Positions 45,539 through 55,090 of a stretch of DNA of 64,000 nucleotides are shown in pieces. This stretch comes from CAZGHF01 sp964525595 (GTDB lineage Bacteria > Patescibacteriota > Minisyncoccia > UBA6257 > GWB1-50-10), in assembly GCA_964525595.1 (NCBI GenBank), contig CAZGHF010000001.1, positions 62,001-126,000 of the forward strand, in the 5' to 3' direction. The notes beneath the pieces were generated by a model. The model had not been told where the DNA came from, did not search any database, and saw only the letters and a program-made list of their open reading frames with translations. The position numbers and the translations under genes were made by a program. Position 1 is the first letter of the stretch, and every line of letters begins with the position of its first letter.

Positions 45539-46887
45539 TATTTCTCAAGTATGTGTTTCGTGTCAATGTTCCGGAAGGTGACTTTTTCCGGGTCAAATCT
45601 TAATTTGACTGTGCCTAAGGGACCATTTCGGTGTTTGGCAATTATAATTTCCACTATGTTTTGTTCTTCTTCCGGTACGTCAATGGCGCCGCGGTCCTTG
45701 CGATAGAGAAAGAGCACAACGTCGGCGTCTTGTTCAAGCGAGCCAGATTCCCGCAGGTCGGAGAGTCGGGGCACCTTACCTTCTCTTTGGTCAACTGCTC
45801 TTGAGAGCTGGGAGACGGCAAGAATGGGAATGGAGAGTTCCCGGGCAAGCGATTTCAGACCGCGGGATATCTCGGTAACCTGATGAACCATGCTCTCCGA
45901 ACCAGTTCGCGGCCGGATAAGCTGAAGATAGTCGACAATCAGCATATCAAGGCCGTGCTCAATTTGGAGTCGCCTTGCCATGCCGCGCATCTGAAGAATG
46001 TTTGGTGAAGGAGAGTCATCAATGAAAAGCTTAGTTTTTGAAATTTCATCAAGAGCTTGCTGAATAAGGGCAAATTCCATGTCATCACTTAGGCGGCCTG
46101 TTCGAAGACGCCAGAGCGGAATCTGAGCTTGAGTCGCAATTAGGCGGTCAATTACTTGGTCACGAGACATCTCTAAAGAGAAAATGCCGATTGTCTGACC
46201 GTGAAGGGCGGCTTGTCTTGCAATATCGAGAGCGAAGGTTGTTTTTCCGAAAGAAGGACGGGCGCCGACAATTATGAGATCCGATTTCTGAAACCCGGAG
46301 AGAATGTTATCAATGCCGTGGAAATAAGTTGGGGTTCCACGAAGTTTTTTGCCTTCACCGCGATGGAGATTTTCCAGTCTTTCGTAAGCAACAGGCAGTT
46401 CGTCTTTAACGTGAACAAATTTCTGGGTTTTTGAACGGCTGGATATGTTAAAAACTCTTTCTTCCACTTTGTCGAGGAGTGATTCAAAATCGTCGTGATT
46501 AAGAGCTTGTTCGTTTATTTCCGATGAAGCCTGGATGAGTTCGCGGCGGACCCGATTTTCCCGGACAATGTTAGCATAGTGTTCGATGTGAGCTGAAGTA
46601 GGGACGATACTTACCAGTTCCGTAAGGTAATCAGCGCCGCCGATTCCGGCAAGCCTTTTTTTCTCTTTGAGACGGGTTGAAACCGTGAGGATATCAATCG
46701 GTTCGCCTTTCTCGAAAAGTTCCACCGTCGATTCATATATTTCCTGATGGTGAGGGTGATAGAAATCCCGGGAATCGAGAATGTCAATTACTTTCAGGAT
46801 TGCATTTTTGTCGATGAGAATGGCGCCCAAAACGGAGCGTTCAGCTTCTAGGTCCTGAGGCGGGATTTTTGGATTGGTTTTTGGCAT
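45538..46887 (-). CDS. dnaB: Replicative DNA helicase
   Basis: 449-residue hexameric helicase. DnaB N-terminal domain (PPQDLEAERSVLGAILID) and RecA-like motor with Walker A GARPSFGKTTFAL, Walker B MLIVDYLQLI and arginine finger region SRAVDQREGKVPRLSDLRESG. No intein. Start ATG 46887 gives the standard N-terminus, so the gene overlaps the 3' end of cysS by 47 bp. Confidence 0.96.
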   Translation of the reverse strand: MPKTNPKIPPQDLEAERSVLGAILIDKNAILKVIDILDSRDFYHPHHQEIYESTVELFEKGEPIDILTVSTRLKEKKRLAGIGGADYLTELVSIVPTSAHIEHYANIVRENRVRRELIQASSEINEQALNHDDFESLLDKVEERVFNISSRSKTQKFVHVKDELPVAYERLENLHRGEGKKLRGTPTYFHGIDNILSGFQKSDLIIVGARPSFGKTTFALDIARQAALHGQTIGIFSLEMSRDQVIDRLIATQAQIPLWRLRTGRLSDDMEFALIQQALDEISKTKLFIDDSPSPNILQMRGMARRLQIEHGLDMLIVDYLQLIRPRTGSESMVHQVTEISRGLKSLARELSIPILAVSQLSRAVDQREGKVPRLSDLRESGSLEQDADVVLFLYRKDRGAIDVPEEEQNIVEIIIAKHRNGPLGTVKLRFDPEKVTFRNIDTKHILEK

Positions 46888-48283
46888 GGTTTTTAGGGAG
46901 GATAAGAGGCCCTAAGGGCGTATCTTCTACCTCATATCCTAACACCCGGATTTTTTTTCTCAAGACGTCGGCCTTACTAAACTGTTTATTGACTCTTAAT
47001 AACTCCCGTTTGTCGGCTAACTTCTTTATTTCCGCAGGTATTTTCGGGAGCGATATACTGAATCCAAACATATGCAATATCTTCGTCAGACTTACGTGGA
47101 GTCTTGTAACGTCTTCTTTGGAAATAGCGAACGGTTCAAAAAGATGCTTTTGGATGGGTTCCATAGCATAAACGGATAGGGCGGCGAGAGCATCGGGAGT
47201 ATTAAAATCATTTTCCAGCGCATTATGAAATTCTCTTTCCCACATCTGCCAAGAGTGAAAGTAATTTGTTTTTTTCCATTTCTTTTGTTTTCGGGCAACA
47301 AATTCAAGTCGGGTGATAAAATTCATTATGTTGTTGTACATATGAACTGCTTCTGCAACAGTCGCTTTATTGTAATCCAGCGGGGATCGGTAATGGCGTT
47401 GTAACACCATCATTCGCAGCACATCCGGCGAGTGCTTTTTCAAGAAATCGCGGATAGTTGTAAAGTTTTTCAAACTCTTCGACATTTTTTGTCCATTAAC
47501 TGTCAGGAAACCGGTATGCATCCAGACTTTTACGAAAGGTTTTTTTCCGGAAGCGGCTTCCTGCTGGGCGATTTCCGCTTCGTGGTGGGGGAATTTTAAA
47601 TCAAGTGAACCACCGTGGAGTTCATACTGCGGTCCGAAAAATTTTTCTGAAATTGCCGTGTCTTCAATGTGCCAGCCCGGCCTTCCTTTTCCGAGTGGCG
47701 TGTTCCACGCCGGTTCGCCGGGTTCGGAAAATTTCCAGAGTGCGAAGTCGCCTTTGTTCCTTTTGTTTGCCGACTCGTCAATGCGGGAGACCGCATCCTC
47801 GGCTTGCAGCGCCGTTCGCCCGGAAAGTTTTCCGTAATCTTTGAATTTTTTGATGTTGAAATAATAACCGTCGGCCGCCTCGTACGCGTAACCTTTCTTT
47901 ATAAGGGTTTGAACCTGGACGGTTATCTCGGGAATGACCTCCGTCGCTCGCGCGTAGCGGTTCACCGAAGTGGCATTGATATCTTTCATATCCTCCCGGT
48001 ATCTCTTCTCAAAATAACGGGCAAGAGAAAGTGGCTTCTTTTTTTCCTTCCGAGCCCGGGTGATTATCTTGTCGTCTATATCGGTGATGTTCTGCAAGTA
48101 TTCAACTTTATAATCCCGACTTCTTAAGTAGCGGACAAAGATGTCGAAGGCAAGATAGGTCCGGGCGTGGCCGATGTGGGCGTCGTCGTAAACTGTTGGT
48201 CCACAGACAAAGAGCCGCAGATTTTGCCTCCGGGGTTTTGTAATTTTCTCTTTTTTACGGGAGAGAGAGTTATATAACTTCAT
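46841..48283 (-). CDS. cysS: Cysteinyl-tRNA synthetase
   Basis: 480-residue class I synthetase. HIGH region FVCGPTVYDDAHIGHART and KMSKS region GQKMSKSLKNF are intact, with the zinc-site Cys in FVCG and others (WHIEDTA, HHEAEIAQ). The C-terminus is somewhat extended by an Asn/Lys-rich tail (NHAKNQSKNPASG) that overlaps dnaB. Its upstream neighbour, a surface protein gene, shares the strand, with 1-bp overlap. Confidence 0.95.
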   Translation of the reverse strand: MKLYNSLSRKKEKITKPRRQNLRLFVCGPTVYDDAHIGHARTYLAFDIFVRYLRSRDYKVEYLQNITDIDDKIITRARKEKKKPLSLARYFEKRYREDMKDINATSVNRYARATEVIPEITVQVQTLIKKGYAYEAADGYYFNIKKFKDYGKLSGRTALQAEDAVSRIDESANKRNKGDFALWKFSEPGEPAWNTPLGKGRPGWHIEDTAISEKFFGPQYELHGGSLDLKFPHHEAEIAQQEAASGKKPFVKVWMHTGFLTVNGQKMSKSLKNFTTIRDFLKKHSPDVLRMMVLQRHYRSPLDYNKATVAEAVHMYNNIMNFITRLEFVARKQKKWKKTNYFHSWQMWEREFHNALENDFNTPDALAALSVYAMEPIQKHLFEPFAISKEDVTRLHVSLTKILHMFGFSISLPKIPAEIKKLADKRELLRVNKQFSKADVLRKKIRVLGYEVEDTPLGPLILPKNHAKNQSKNPASGPRS

Positions 48284-49209
48284 TAGCGACTCCAGTTCAA
48301 AATGATGTCATCAATTATTGGCGTCAAACTCTGAGCGGTGTCGGATTCAAGGATTACCCGGTAGCGGAGATAGCGGTTGTCTTTTATCCACTCGCGGTTA
48401 CAGCCCGAGATTTGAATGACGCTGTCCGGACCCGGGCAGGATGAGCCGAAGTACTGATTGGTGTCGCCCGAGCCGTCGCAGGCCGCATCCGGTCCCCAGA
48501 AATTCCAGGGGCCGCCTGAACTATTGGAAACGGCGATTTGGAATTTAACGCAGGTGCCGGCCGGTTGCGTTCCCTGCCAGAGAATACTGTTTAATGTGGC
48601 GCCTTCCAGGATTTGCGTGTCAAAAATTGACGATTCCAGTGTTCCGGTGAGTTCCCCGGCCCTCCAATTTGTTTCCACTTTGTAATCGGAAGAGCCGCAA
48701 ATTTCCGGGTCGGCGCAGTTAAAGCTTATCCAGCCCTCAATGTCATTCCAGGCATAACCGTTGAAAATTCCGTCTGCGTCTATCGTTACCCGGTAAGGAG
48801 AGCCCACGCAGGTACTTGAAGCGTCTTCAGTACCACTCCCATCGCAGTCGCCGTCACCGCACCAAAAACTTATCCAGCTGATAGTGTCGTTCCAAGCGCA
48901 GCCGGACAAGTTTCCGCTGCCCGCCGGATTGGTGACTTTGTAATCGGAAGTGCCGCAGATGTTACCCAAGGGGCTTGTTGTGCAGTCGAGCGATATTTCA
49001 CCGATTGAGGAGGAAGCGTAGCCGGCGAGAGTTGAAGTACTCACCTCAACGTTTTGATAATAATAAAAATCCCACCACTCGCTTATGTCCGACCAGGCAT
49101 AACGATTTGTTGAGTCAATGTTAGTTGCTGACTTAATAACTTCAGCAATAAAAAAAGTTGCCGTAAAAATTAAGGAAGTCGCGATAAGAAAGAGAACAAA
49201 TTTCCTCAT
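48283..49209 (-). CDS. Secreted protein with YAWSD/GWISF repeats
   Basis: 308 residues with an N-terminal signal or anchor (about 4-25). At least three units of the type N-x-YAW(S/N)D...-W-x-x-F and DYKV are visible (NRYAWSDISEWWDF, GCAWNDTISWISFWC, GYAWNDIEGWISFNC), each with cysteines (ICGTSDYKV, ICGSSDYKV). This repeat is characteristic of Parcubacteria surface proteins. A C-terminal beta domain (about 190-308) follows. No enzymatic motif. It abuts cysS on the same strand. Confidence 0.75.
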   Translation of the reverse strand: MRKFVLFLIATSLIFTATFFIAEVIKSATNIDSTNRYAWSDISEWWDFYYYQNVEVSTSTLAGYASSSIGEISLDCTTSPLGNICGTSDYKVTNPAGSGNLSGCAWNDTISWISFWCGDGDCDGSGTEDASSTCVGSPYRVTIDADGIFNGYAWNDIEGWISFNCADPEICGSSDYKVETNWRAGELTGTLESSIFDTQILEGATLNSILWQGTQPAGTCVKFQIAVSNSSGGPWNFWGPDAACDGSGDTNQYFGSSCPGPDSVIQISGCNREWIKDNRYLRYRVILESDTAQSLTPIIDDIILNWSR

Positions 49210-49240
49210 TTGATTAAATTATAGCAGAACTCTTTGTTTT

Positions 49241-49467
49241 ATCCCGTTAGAAATAAGTCGTCCCTTACGGCTGCCGACCTCAACTTTTTGAGTTGAGGTC
49301 GGATTTCTAACGGGATATACTTTCCTTATGAATCCCGTTAGAAGTCCTCGGCATAAAAATTTCCATATGAAATTTTTGTGCAGGGTACTGACGGGGATAA
49401 AGCGAACCGGTCACTATTTATCACTATGGCGAGGTTAGGTACAAACAAAACAGACTTCTAACGGGAT
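49241..49467. repeat. Nested inverted repeats in a 256-bp intergenic space
   Basis: Four copies of ATCCCGTTAGAA(A/G)T(C): at 49241-49254 and 49303-49316 as one inverted pair, and at 49332-49346 and 49453-49467 as another. Inside them are an 11-bp hairpin (49274-49302) and an AAAAATTTC/GAAATTTTT hairpin (49355-49378). The last arm contains the start codon of the next gene. Confidence 0.85.
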
Positions 49468-50590
49468 GAAATACATTCTCGTTACGTCTTTTGCGCTTTT
49501 TCTAATTTTTGTTGCTGTTGGGAACAGAGAAGTTATTACAGAGACCTTTTTCCCTAAAGACGTTCTAGTAGCTCAAATTTCTTTGGGTAATAAAAATATC
49601 GAAAGCAGAGAAGCGCGAGAAACGAAAAACAAAGAAGATTTAAAGGTAGAAATTTGTTCTTTTAAAACTTCGTCAACTATTCCAACCGTTCCCCCCGGAC
49701 CGGTAATCTTAAATGAGGTTGCTTGGATGGGCAGCGAAGAAAGTTTTTCGAATGAATGGATTGAAATTAAAAATATTTCTGATAGTGCGGTTAATGTTTC
49801 CGGTTGGCAGCTTCTCGACAAAGATGAGCAGATAAAAATGGTTTTCTCCGAAGAAATTGATTCCGGAGAGTTTTTGCTTTTGAGACGCGGTGAAGATTTC
49901 AGCGGTAATTTAAGGAACAGCGATGAAGGCTTGCGCCTGTTTGATGGCAGATGCAATTTGGTTGACGAAGTGTTTGCCACTCCCGATTGGCCAGCCGGCG
50001 ACAACAAGAGTAAGTTTACGATGGAACGTTCGGTTCATGATTTTTCTTGGGTTTCTTCAAGCATTGCCGGCGGCACGCCGGGAAAAGAAAATTCCCAAGG
50101 TTTAAATTCCCAAACATTAACTTCGGTTGGCGGGCAGATTGAAGTTCAAAAAACTGAAACCAAACTGCTGATAAGCGAGATAATGGTCGGAACGGAAGAA
50201 AATTCCAAAAATGAGTTCATTGAACTTTATAATGCCGGGGAGGAAGTAATAAATCTTACCGGCTGGAACATAAAAAAGAGGAATTCCAAGGGTAATGAAG
50301 GAACTTTTGTCTCTAAAAAGCATTTTGATGGGAAAGCTGTTCCGGCTCAAAGTTATTTTCTTCTTACTTCGGTCGGCGGTTGCGTAAAATGTTCTCCCGA
50401 CCTTAGGTGGCCTTCTTCCTATAGTATGGCTTACACCAATAACGCCATTTTACTTTACAACCCGGCAGGAAGCATCGTTGATTCGGTCAGTTGGGAAGAA
50501 ATTCCCAGAGGTTCGAGCCTGGAACGTTCTTCCTGGAATGAAAATCGCTTTAAAATTCAGACTACCCCCGATCCTCAGGGATTAAAATAG
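49466..50590 (+). CDS. Secreted protein with two lamin-tail domains
   Basis: 374 residues. N-terminal membrane/signal segment (about 3-20), then two LTD domains: the first from VILNEVAWMGSEESFSNEWI (about 75-190), the second from KLLISEIMVGTEENS (about 232-370). Both show the family elements NEW/FIEL, SGWQL/TGWNI and DSVSWEE-like ends. Role is presumably adhesive or structural at the surface. Its ATG lies inside an inverted-repeat arm. Confidence 0.8.
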   Translation: MKYILVTSFALFLIFVAVGNREVITETFFPKDVLVAQISLGNKNIESREARETKNKEDLKVEICSFKTSSTIPTVPPGPVILNEVAWMGSEESFSNEWIEIKNISDSAVNVSGWQLLDKDEQIKMVFSEEIDSGEFLLLRRGEDFSGNLRNSDEGLRLFDGRCNLVDEVFATPDWPAGDNKSKFTMERSVHDFSWVSSSIAGGTPGKENSQGLNSQTLTSVGGQIEVQKTETKLLISEIMVGTEENSKNEFIELYNAGEEVINLTGWNIKKRNSKGNEGTFVSKKHFDGKAVPAQSYFLLTSVGGCVKCSPDLRWPSSYSMAYTNNAILLYNPAGSIVDSVSWEEIPRGSSLERSSWNENRFKIQTTPDPQGLK

Positions 50591-50660
50591 ACAACGCTGT
50601 CAAGTTATGTCCTTTTGGGGTACTTATCCCCATTTTTAATTTGATTTCTTTTCCCTCATA

Positions 50661-53420
50661 ATGATTGAAAGGTCAGATATTTTTTTTTGCTTTATGTCGG
50701 AAACAGAAAACACAGCAGTTAATCTTTCCAAGAAAGTTAAAACCGAATCTGGTTTCAAAGTCAGAAGAGTTTTTACAAAAAAAGGAATTCATCCCTACGA
50801 CGAGATAAATTGGGTGGAGCGCGAGGCAGAAGTCGGTAAATTCGAACAAAAAGGCGTTCTATTTCCCGATTTTTGGTCCGAAAATGCGGTAAATATCACT
50901 GCCTCCAAATATTTTCGCGGCAAACTGGGTTCTCCGGAGCGCGAGACGAGCTTAAAACAAATAATAAACCGGGTGGTGAGGACCATCCGCGGGTGGGGAG
51001 AGGACTTCGGTTACTTTGAAACCAAGTCTCAAGCCCAAACTTTTGAAGATGAACTCGTTCACCTTCTTGTAAATCAAAAAGCATCTTTCAATTCACCGGT
51101 TTGGTTCAACGTCGGAGCAAAAAAGAACCCGCAGTGCAGTGCGTGTTTTATTCTTTCGGTTGAAGACAACATGGTGTCCATTCTTGATTGGATTAAGACT
51201 GAGGGGATTATTTTCAAAGGCGGTTCCGGTGCCGGCATTAATGTTTCGCCGCTCCGTTCGAAGAAAGAATTGCTCTCCGGGGGAGGAAGTTCTTCCGGTC
51301 CGGTGAGTTTCATGCGCGGCGCTGACTCGGTTGCCGGTATGATTAAGTCCGGCGGCACCACTCGCCGCGCCGCCAAGATGGTGGTAATGAATATTGATCA
51401 TCCCGACATTTTGGAATTTATCCGCTGTAAAGCCGAGGAAGAGAAAAAAATCAAAGCTTTCGTGGAAGCCGGCTACGACATGAGTGACTTAAACAACGAA
51501 GCCTGGAACTCAATTCAATTTCAGAATGCTAATAACTCCGTTCGTATAACTGATGAATTCATGAGAGCGGTTGAATCTGATAGTGACTGGCAGACGAAGT
51601 TTAGGTTATCCAGCGAGAAGGCGGAGAATTACAGAGCCCGTGAGGTTCTCTCCGAAATTGCTAAAGCTGCTTGGGAGTCCGGCGATCCGGGAGTTCAGTT
51701 TGACACCATTATCAACGACTGGCACACCTGTCCGAATTCCGGTCGGATTAACGCTTCAAATCCTTGCAGTGAGTACATGCACTTGGATGATTCCGCCTGT
51801 AACTTGGCTTCCATAAATCTCCTGAAATTCCTGAACGGCGACGGCACCTTTAATGTTCACGAATTCAAACAGGCGGTTCGCGTTCTTGTTCTTGCTCAGG
51901 ATATCATTGTTGACGGCTCAAGTTATCCCTCTGAAAAGATTGCGAAGAATGCCCATGACTTTAGAGAGTTGGGTTTGGGTTTTGCCAACCTCGGTGCTCT
52001 TCTTATGACGAAAGGTTTTGCTTATGATTCGGAAGAAGCAAGGGCTTGGGCTGGCGCAATATCATCATTAATGGGCGGTGAAGCCTACCGCTGGTCGGCT
52101 GAGATTGCAGGCAAAATGAAACCTTTCGAGGGGTACAAGATTAACCGTGAACCGATGCTCGATATAATCAAGAGGCACCGTGAAGCGTCTTTGAAAATTG
52201 ACGAATCTTTTCTGGACGACAAAAGCCTTCTAAAAGAAGCAAGGAATGTTTGGGACGAAACCCTGAATTTAGGCGAAAAACAGGGTTTTCGGAACTCACA
52301 GGCGACGGTGATTGCTCCAACCGGAACTATCGCTTTCATGATGGATTGTGCTACAACCGGCATTGAACCGGATTTCTCGCTCGTAAAGATGAAACAACTT
52401 GTTGGCGGCGGCTGGATGAAAATTGTAAATGAATCCGTGCCTCAGGCGCTTTTGAATCTTAATTACTCTCCGGAAGAAGTGAAAGAAATTTCGGCTTGGA
52501 TTAGGGAACATGGTACGGTTGAGGGAATCCCGCATATAAGAGAGGAACACTTGGCTGTTTTTGACACGGCGGTGAAGCCGAAAGAGGGGAAGCGCTCAAT
52601 TTCCTGGCAGGGGCACGTGAAAATGGTTGCTGCCGTCCAGCCTTTCATCTCCGGTGCGATTTCCAAAACTTTTAACATGCCGCACGAGACAATCAAAGAG
52701 GAAATTGAAGAAGCTTACATAATGGCCTGGCACCTCGGTATCAAGGCCTTCGCCGTTTATCGCGACGGGTCAAAACATTCCCAGCCCCTTCAGACCGAAC
52801 ATTCAAAAAGTTCAAAGAAGAGCACAGTGAAGAAAAACGGGCGGCAAAGGCTGCCGGCAACCCGTTCTTCGGAGACGCACAAATTTGTCATTGCCGGTCA
52901 CGATGGATACCTCACTTACAGCGCTTATGAAGATGGGAGACTTGCTGAAATTTTTATCCGGATGGCGAAACAGGGAAGCACTTTGGCCGGCCTTCTTGAC
53001 TCAGTTGCTCTCGCCATTTCGATTTCTCTTCAATACGGAGTGCCGCTCAGAGTTTTTGTTGAGAAATATATTCGCAGTCGTTTTGAGCCGGCCGGTTACA
53101 CGGAGAACCCGGATATCATGGTTGCAACAAGTATTGTTGACTACATTGCCCGTTATCTCGGTTTGAAATTTTTACCGAAGGAAGATTTGGTTGAGTTGGG
53201 AATTATCCAGATTGATATTAAAGAAGATGATGAGGCCAGTAAAAAATATCTGGCTAAAGGAGTAAAAGAAAATTACATAGCGAATTTAGCGAACAATAAG
53301 CCGAAGAACGGCTACGTTTACGCAAGTTCGGTCTGCCGGAAGTGCGGCGGGATGATGATCCAAAGCGGCAACTGCTACACTTGTCTCGAGTGCGGCGAAA
53401 CGTCCGGCGGCTGTTCGTAG
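50661..53420 (+). CDS. nrdJ: Adenosylcobalamin-dependent (class II) ribonucleotide reductase
   Basis: 919 residues. Reduces ribonucleotides to deoxyribonucleotides using AdoCbl. The finger-loop residues NPCSEYMHLDD (catalytic Cys and Glu), first cysteine region NPQCSACF, VIAPTGTIAFMMDC and C-terminal redox Cys pair region (CRKCGGMMI ... CLECGETSGGCS) are present. A TSCPD-like stretch precedes the end. Start ATG 50661 or 50694 (MSETENTAV, more family-like); both keep all domains. The cell must obtain cobalamin from outside, which is inference. Ends before a strong terminator. Confidence 0.95.
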   Translation: MIERSDIFFCFMSETENTAVNLSKKVKTESGFKVRRVFTKKGIHPYDEINWVEREAEVGKFEQKGVLFPDFWSENAVNITASKYFRGKLGSPERETSLKQIINRVVRTIRGWGEDFGYFETKSQAQTFEDELVHLLVNQKASFNSPVWFNVGAKKNPQCSACFILSVEDNMVSILDWIKTEGIIFKGGSGAGINVSPLRSKKELLSGGGSSSGPVSFMRGADSVAGMIKSGGTTRRAAKMVVMNIDHPDILEFIRCKAEEEKKIKAFVEAGYDMSDLNNEAWNSIQFQNANNSVRITDEFMRAVESDSDWQTKFRLSSEKAENYRAREVLSEIAKAAWESGDPGVQFDTIINDWHTCPNSGRINASNPCSEYMHLDDSACNLASINLLKFLNGDGTFNVHEFKQAVRVLVLAQDIIVDGSSYPSEKIAKNAHDFRELGLGFANLGALLMTKGFAYDSEEARAWAGAISSLMGGEAYRWSAEIAGKMKPFEGYKINREPMLDIIKRHREASLKIDESFLDDKSLLKEARNVWDETLNLGEKQGFRNSQATVIAPTGTIAFMMDCATTGIEPDFSLVKMKQLVGGGWMKIVNESVPQALLNLNYSPEEVKEISAWIREHGTVEGIPHIREEHLAVFDTAVKPKEGKRSISWQGHVKMVAAVQPFISGAISKTFNMPHETIKEEIEEAYIMAWHLGIKAFAVYRDGSKHSQPLQTEHSKSSKKSTVKKNGRQRLPATRSSETHKFVIAGHDGYLTYSAYEDGRLAEIFIRMAKQGSTLAGLLDSVALAISISLQYGVPLRVFVEKYIRSRFEPAGYTENPDIMVATSIVDYIARYLGLKFLPKEDLVELGIIQIDIKEDDEASKKYLAKGVKENYIANLANNKPKNGYVYASSVCRKCGGMMIQSGNCYTCLECGETSGGCS

Positions 53421-53432
53421 AAACCCGAGGAA

Positions 53433-53470
53433 TAAAAATACCCGGACAAGACCGGATATTTTTGTTTTTG
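53433..53470. terminator. Bidirectional intrinsic terminator after nrdJ
   Basis: AAAAATACCCGG and CCGGATATTTTT form a stem with T runs on both strands, between nrdJ (+) and the convergent DUF5667-type gene (-). Confidence 0.88.
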
Positions 53471-53491
53471 CTCGCTTGGCAGGCTCCCTGT

Positions 53492-54991
53492 CTACGGAGC
53501 AATATAAGTTCGGGTAACGGAAATAGCTAAGGATATCCCTCTGTCATCTGTTAATCTTGAAATTTTTAAGACAACATTAGTCCCAATTTTGCCACTAATT
53601 CTTGTGACTGCATCATCAATAGCAATGCCCGCGATGTTTTCGCCACTTATTGCTAAAATTTTATCACCAATTTGCAAACCTGCTTTTTCAGCCGACGAGC
53701 CACCTGTAAAACCCATAATAGTTAATTGGCCATTTTTAATGCCGATTTGTATACCAATCCCACCAAGGTCAGTCTCGCTTGATATCTCTCGGCTTTTTAT
53801 CATTCCTCCTTGTTCCATTTCCATTATCTCGTGCAATCCCTTGCACGCGCCGTTTTCACAACCCTTCGGACAATTAAACTTCTCAAATGTTGTTTCAAGA
53901 CGATTATCACACATCCACTCTGTTAACCTGTCTCCATCACAGGAATCTGTATTTATTTCATGGCTGGTTAATGTTCCATCTGCAGTGTTTATAATTCTGC
54001 TTTCTGTCGTTCCTTTCATATAATAATGGCGCTGACTAAGAGGAGAACTTCTATCAGAATCTTCACAGCAATATTTTGTTGTGCCGTAAGTAATATAACC
54101 ACGAGGACAATCGGAGTCTCTCTCTGGAAGAGGGACGGCCGTTGGTCCAGTGGCGGCATAAACCGTTACTGAAGAAATTGACAGAACACGAAAACAATCA
54201 TCCGGTTTTGTTATTCCAAGTTCTCTACATTTATCCTCAAGCGTTCCGCATATATCTGCCGGTCCCCCTGATTCCTCACATAAAGATTCAATCTGTTTAA
54301 ACGATCTAAAACCCCGGGTAGGAATTCGCTCGCACATCTCTGGTGGCCCCCCTGATTTTTCACAGAGCTCCTTCGGCGAAAAACTGCTTTGAAGAGCCTT
54401 ATCAACTGATTCACACATATCTGCCGGCGCTCCTGATTCCAAACATTTGGCCTTTAGTAATTCGTAATCTATGTCGGAAGAAACCTTTTTTTGTTTAAAC
54501 TCTACCACTGCTTTTTCAAGCCCTTCTTTAGTTGAAACTGTTATTGCCCTTTCAATGGCCGGTTTTGCTTGTTCCGGCACTTTTTCCAACACTCTTTCTA
54601 ATACAATAATATGTTTTTGTGAGGCCTCGGTTATGGTCTTAGTTATTTCCTCAGTATCCTTTCCTTTAGTTTGAGCTCTCTCTGCTCTAAACAAAGCTTT
54701 TACTAACTGATTTTCATACCTTTCAAGTATTTTTTCTATGAGTTCTGGTTTTTCTTTTTCCGCTACTGCTTGGGCTTCAGCTAGTCTTTCGGCAGCTAAG
54801 GCAGTATACCTTTTGGCTTTCTTGAGATCGCCAAAAGTAAAGAAAGTGCCGATCGCCTCGGTGATTCTTTCCAAGAAGTAAAATGGGCTGTCAGGAGTAA
54901 GTCCCGGGTCTGGCAATTCCGTTTCTTGGGCAAAGGCCACTCCTCCAAATAAAAGTGATAAAACAATTATTGGCAATATTATTTTTTTCAT
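53492..54991 (-). CDS. Secreted DUF5667-like protein with Cys repeats and a PDZ domain
   Basis: 499 residues. Signal peptide (LPIIVLSLLFGGVAFA), then LPDPGLTPDSPFYFLERI, the mark of DUF5667-type Patescibacteria surface proteins, and a long helical region (about 45-165). Four cysteine modules follow: CLESGAPADMCE, CEKSGGPPEMCE, CEESGGPADICG and CRELGITKPDDCF. A Cys-rich middle part leads to a PDZ domain (about 400-490: GSSAEKAGLQIGDKIL). No protease domain is present. Lower GC than its neighbours upstream. Partner of the PDZ domain unknown. Confidence 0.75.
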   Translation of the reverse strand: MKKIILPIIVLSLLFGGVAFAQETELPDPGLTPDSPFYFLERITEAIGTFFTFGDLKKAKRYTALAAERLAEAQAVAEKEKPELIEKILERYENQLVKALFRAERAQTKGKDTEEITKTITEASQKHIIVLERVLEKVPEQAKPAIERAITVSTKEGLEKAVVEFKQKKVSSDIDYELLKAKCLESGAPADMCESVDKALQSSFSPKELCEKSGGPPEMCERIPTRGFRSFKQIESLCEESGGPADICGTLEDKCRELGITKPDDCFRVLSISSVTVYAATGPTAVPLPERDSDCPRGYITYGTTKYCCEDSDRSSPLSQRHYYMKGTTESRIINTADGTLTSHEINTDSCDGDRLTEWMCDNRLETTFEKFNCPKGCENGACKGLHEIMEMEQGGMIKSREISSETDLGGIGIQIGIKNGQLTIMGFTGGSSAEKAGLQIGDKILAISGENIAGIAIDDAVTRISGKIGTNVVLKISRLTDDRGISLAISVTRTYIAP

Positions 54992-55031
54992 ATTTTATAA
55001 AGCTTAATTTACAGGCTTCTATTTATTATAC

Positions 55032-55055
55032 AAAAAACCACCTTTTTAGGTGGTT
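55032..55055 (-). terminator. Intrinsic terminator (minus strand)
   Basis: AACCACCT/AGGTGGTT stem followed on the minus strand by TTTTTTG, downstream of the DUF4013-like gene. Confidence 0.85.
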
Positions 55056-55090
55056 AAGCGAAGGAATGAGAGTTCCTAATTTTGAGTAAA

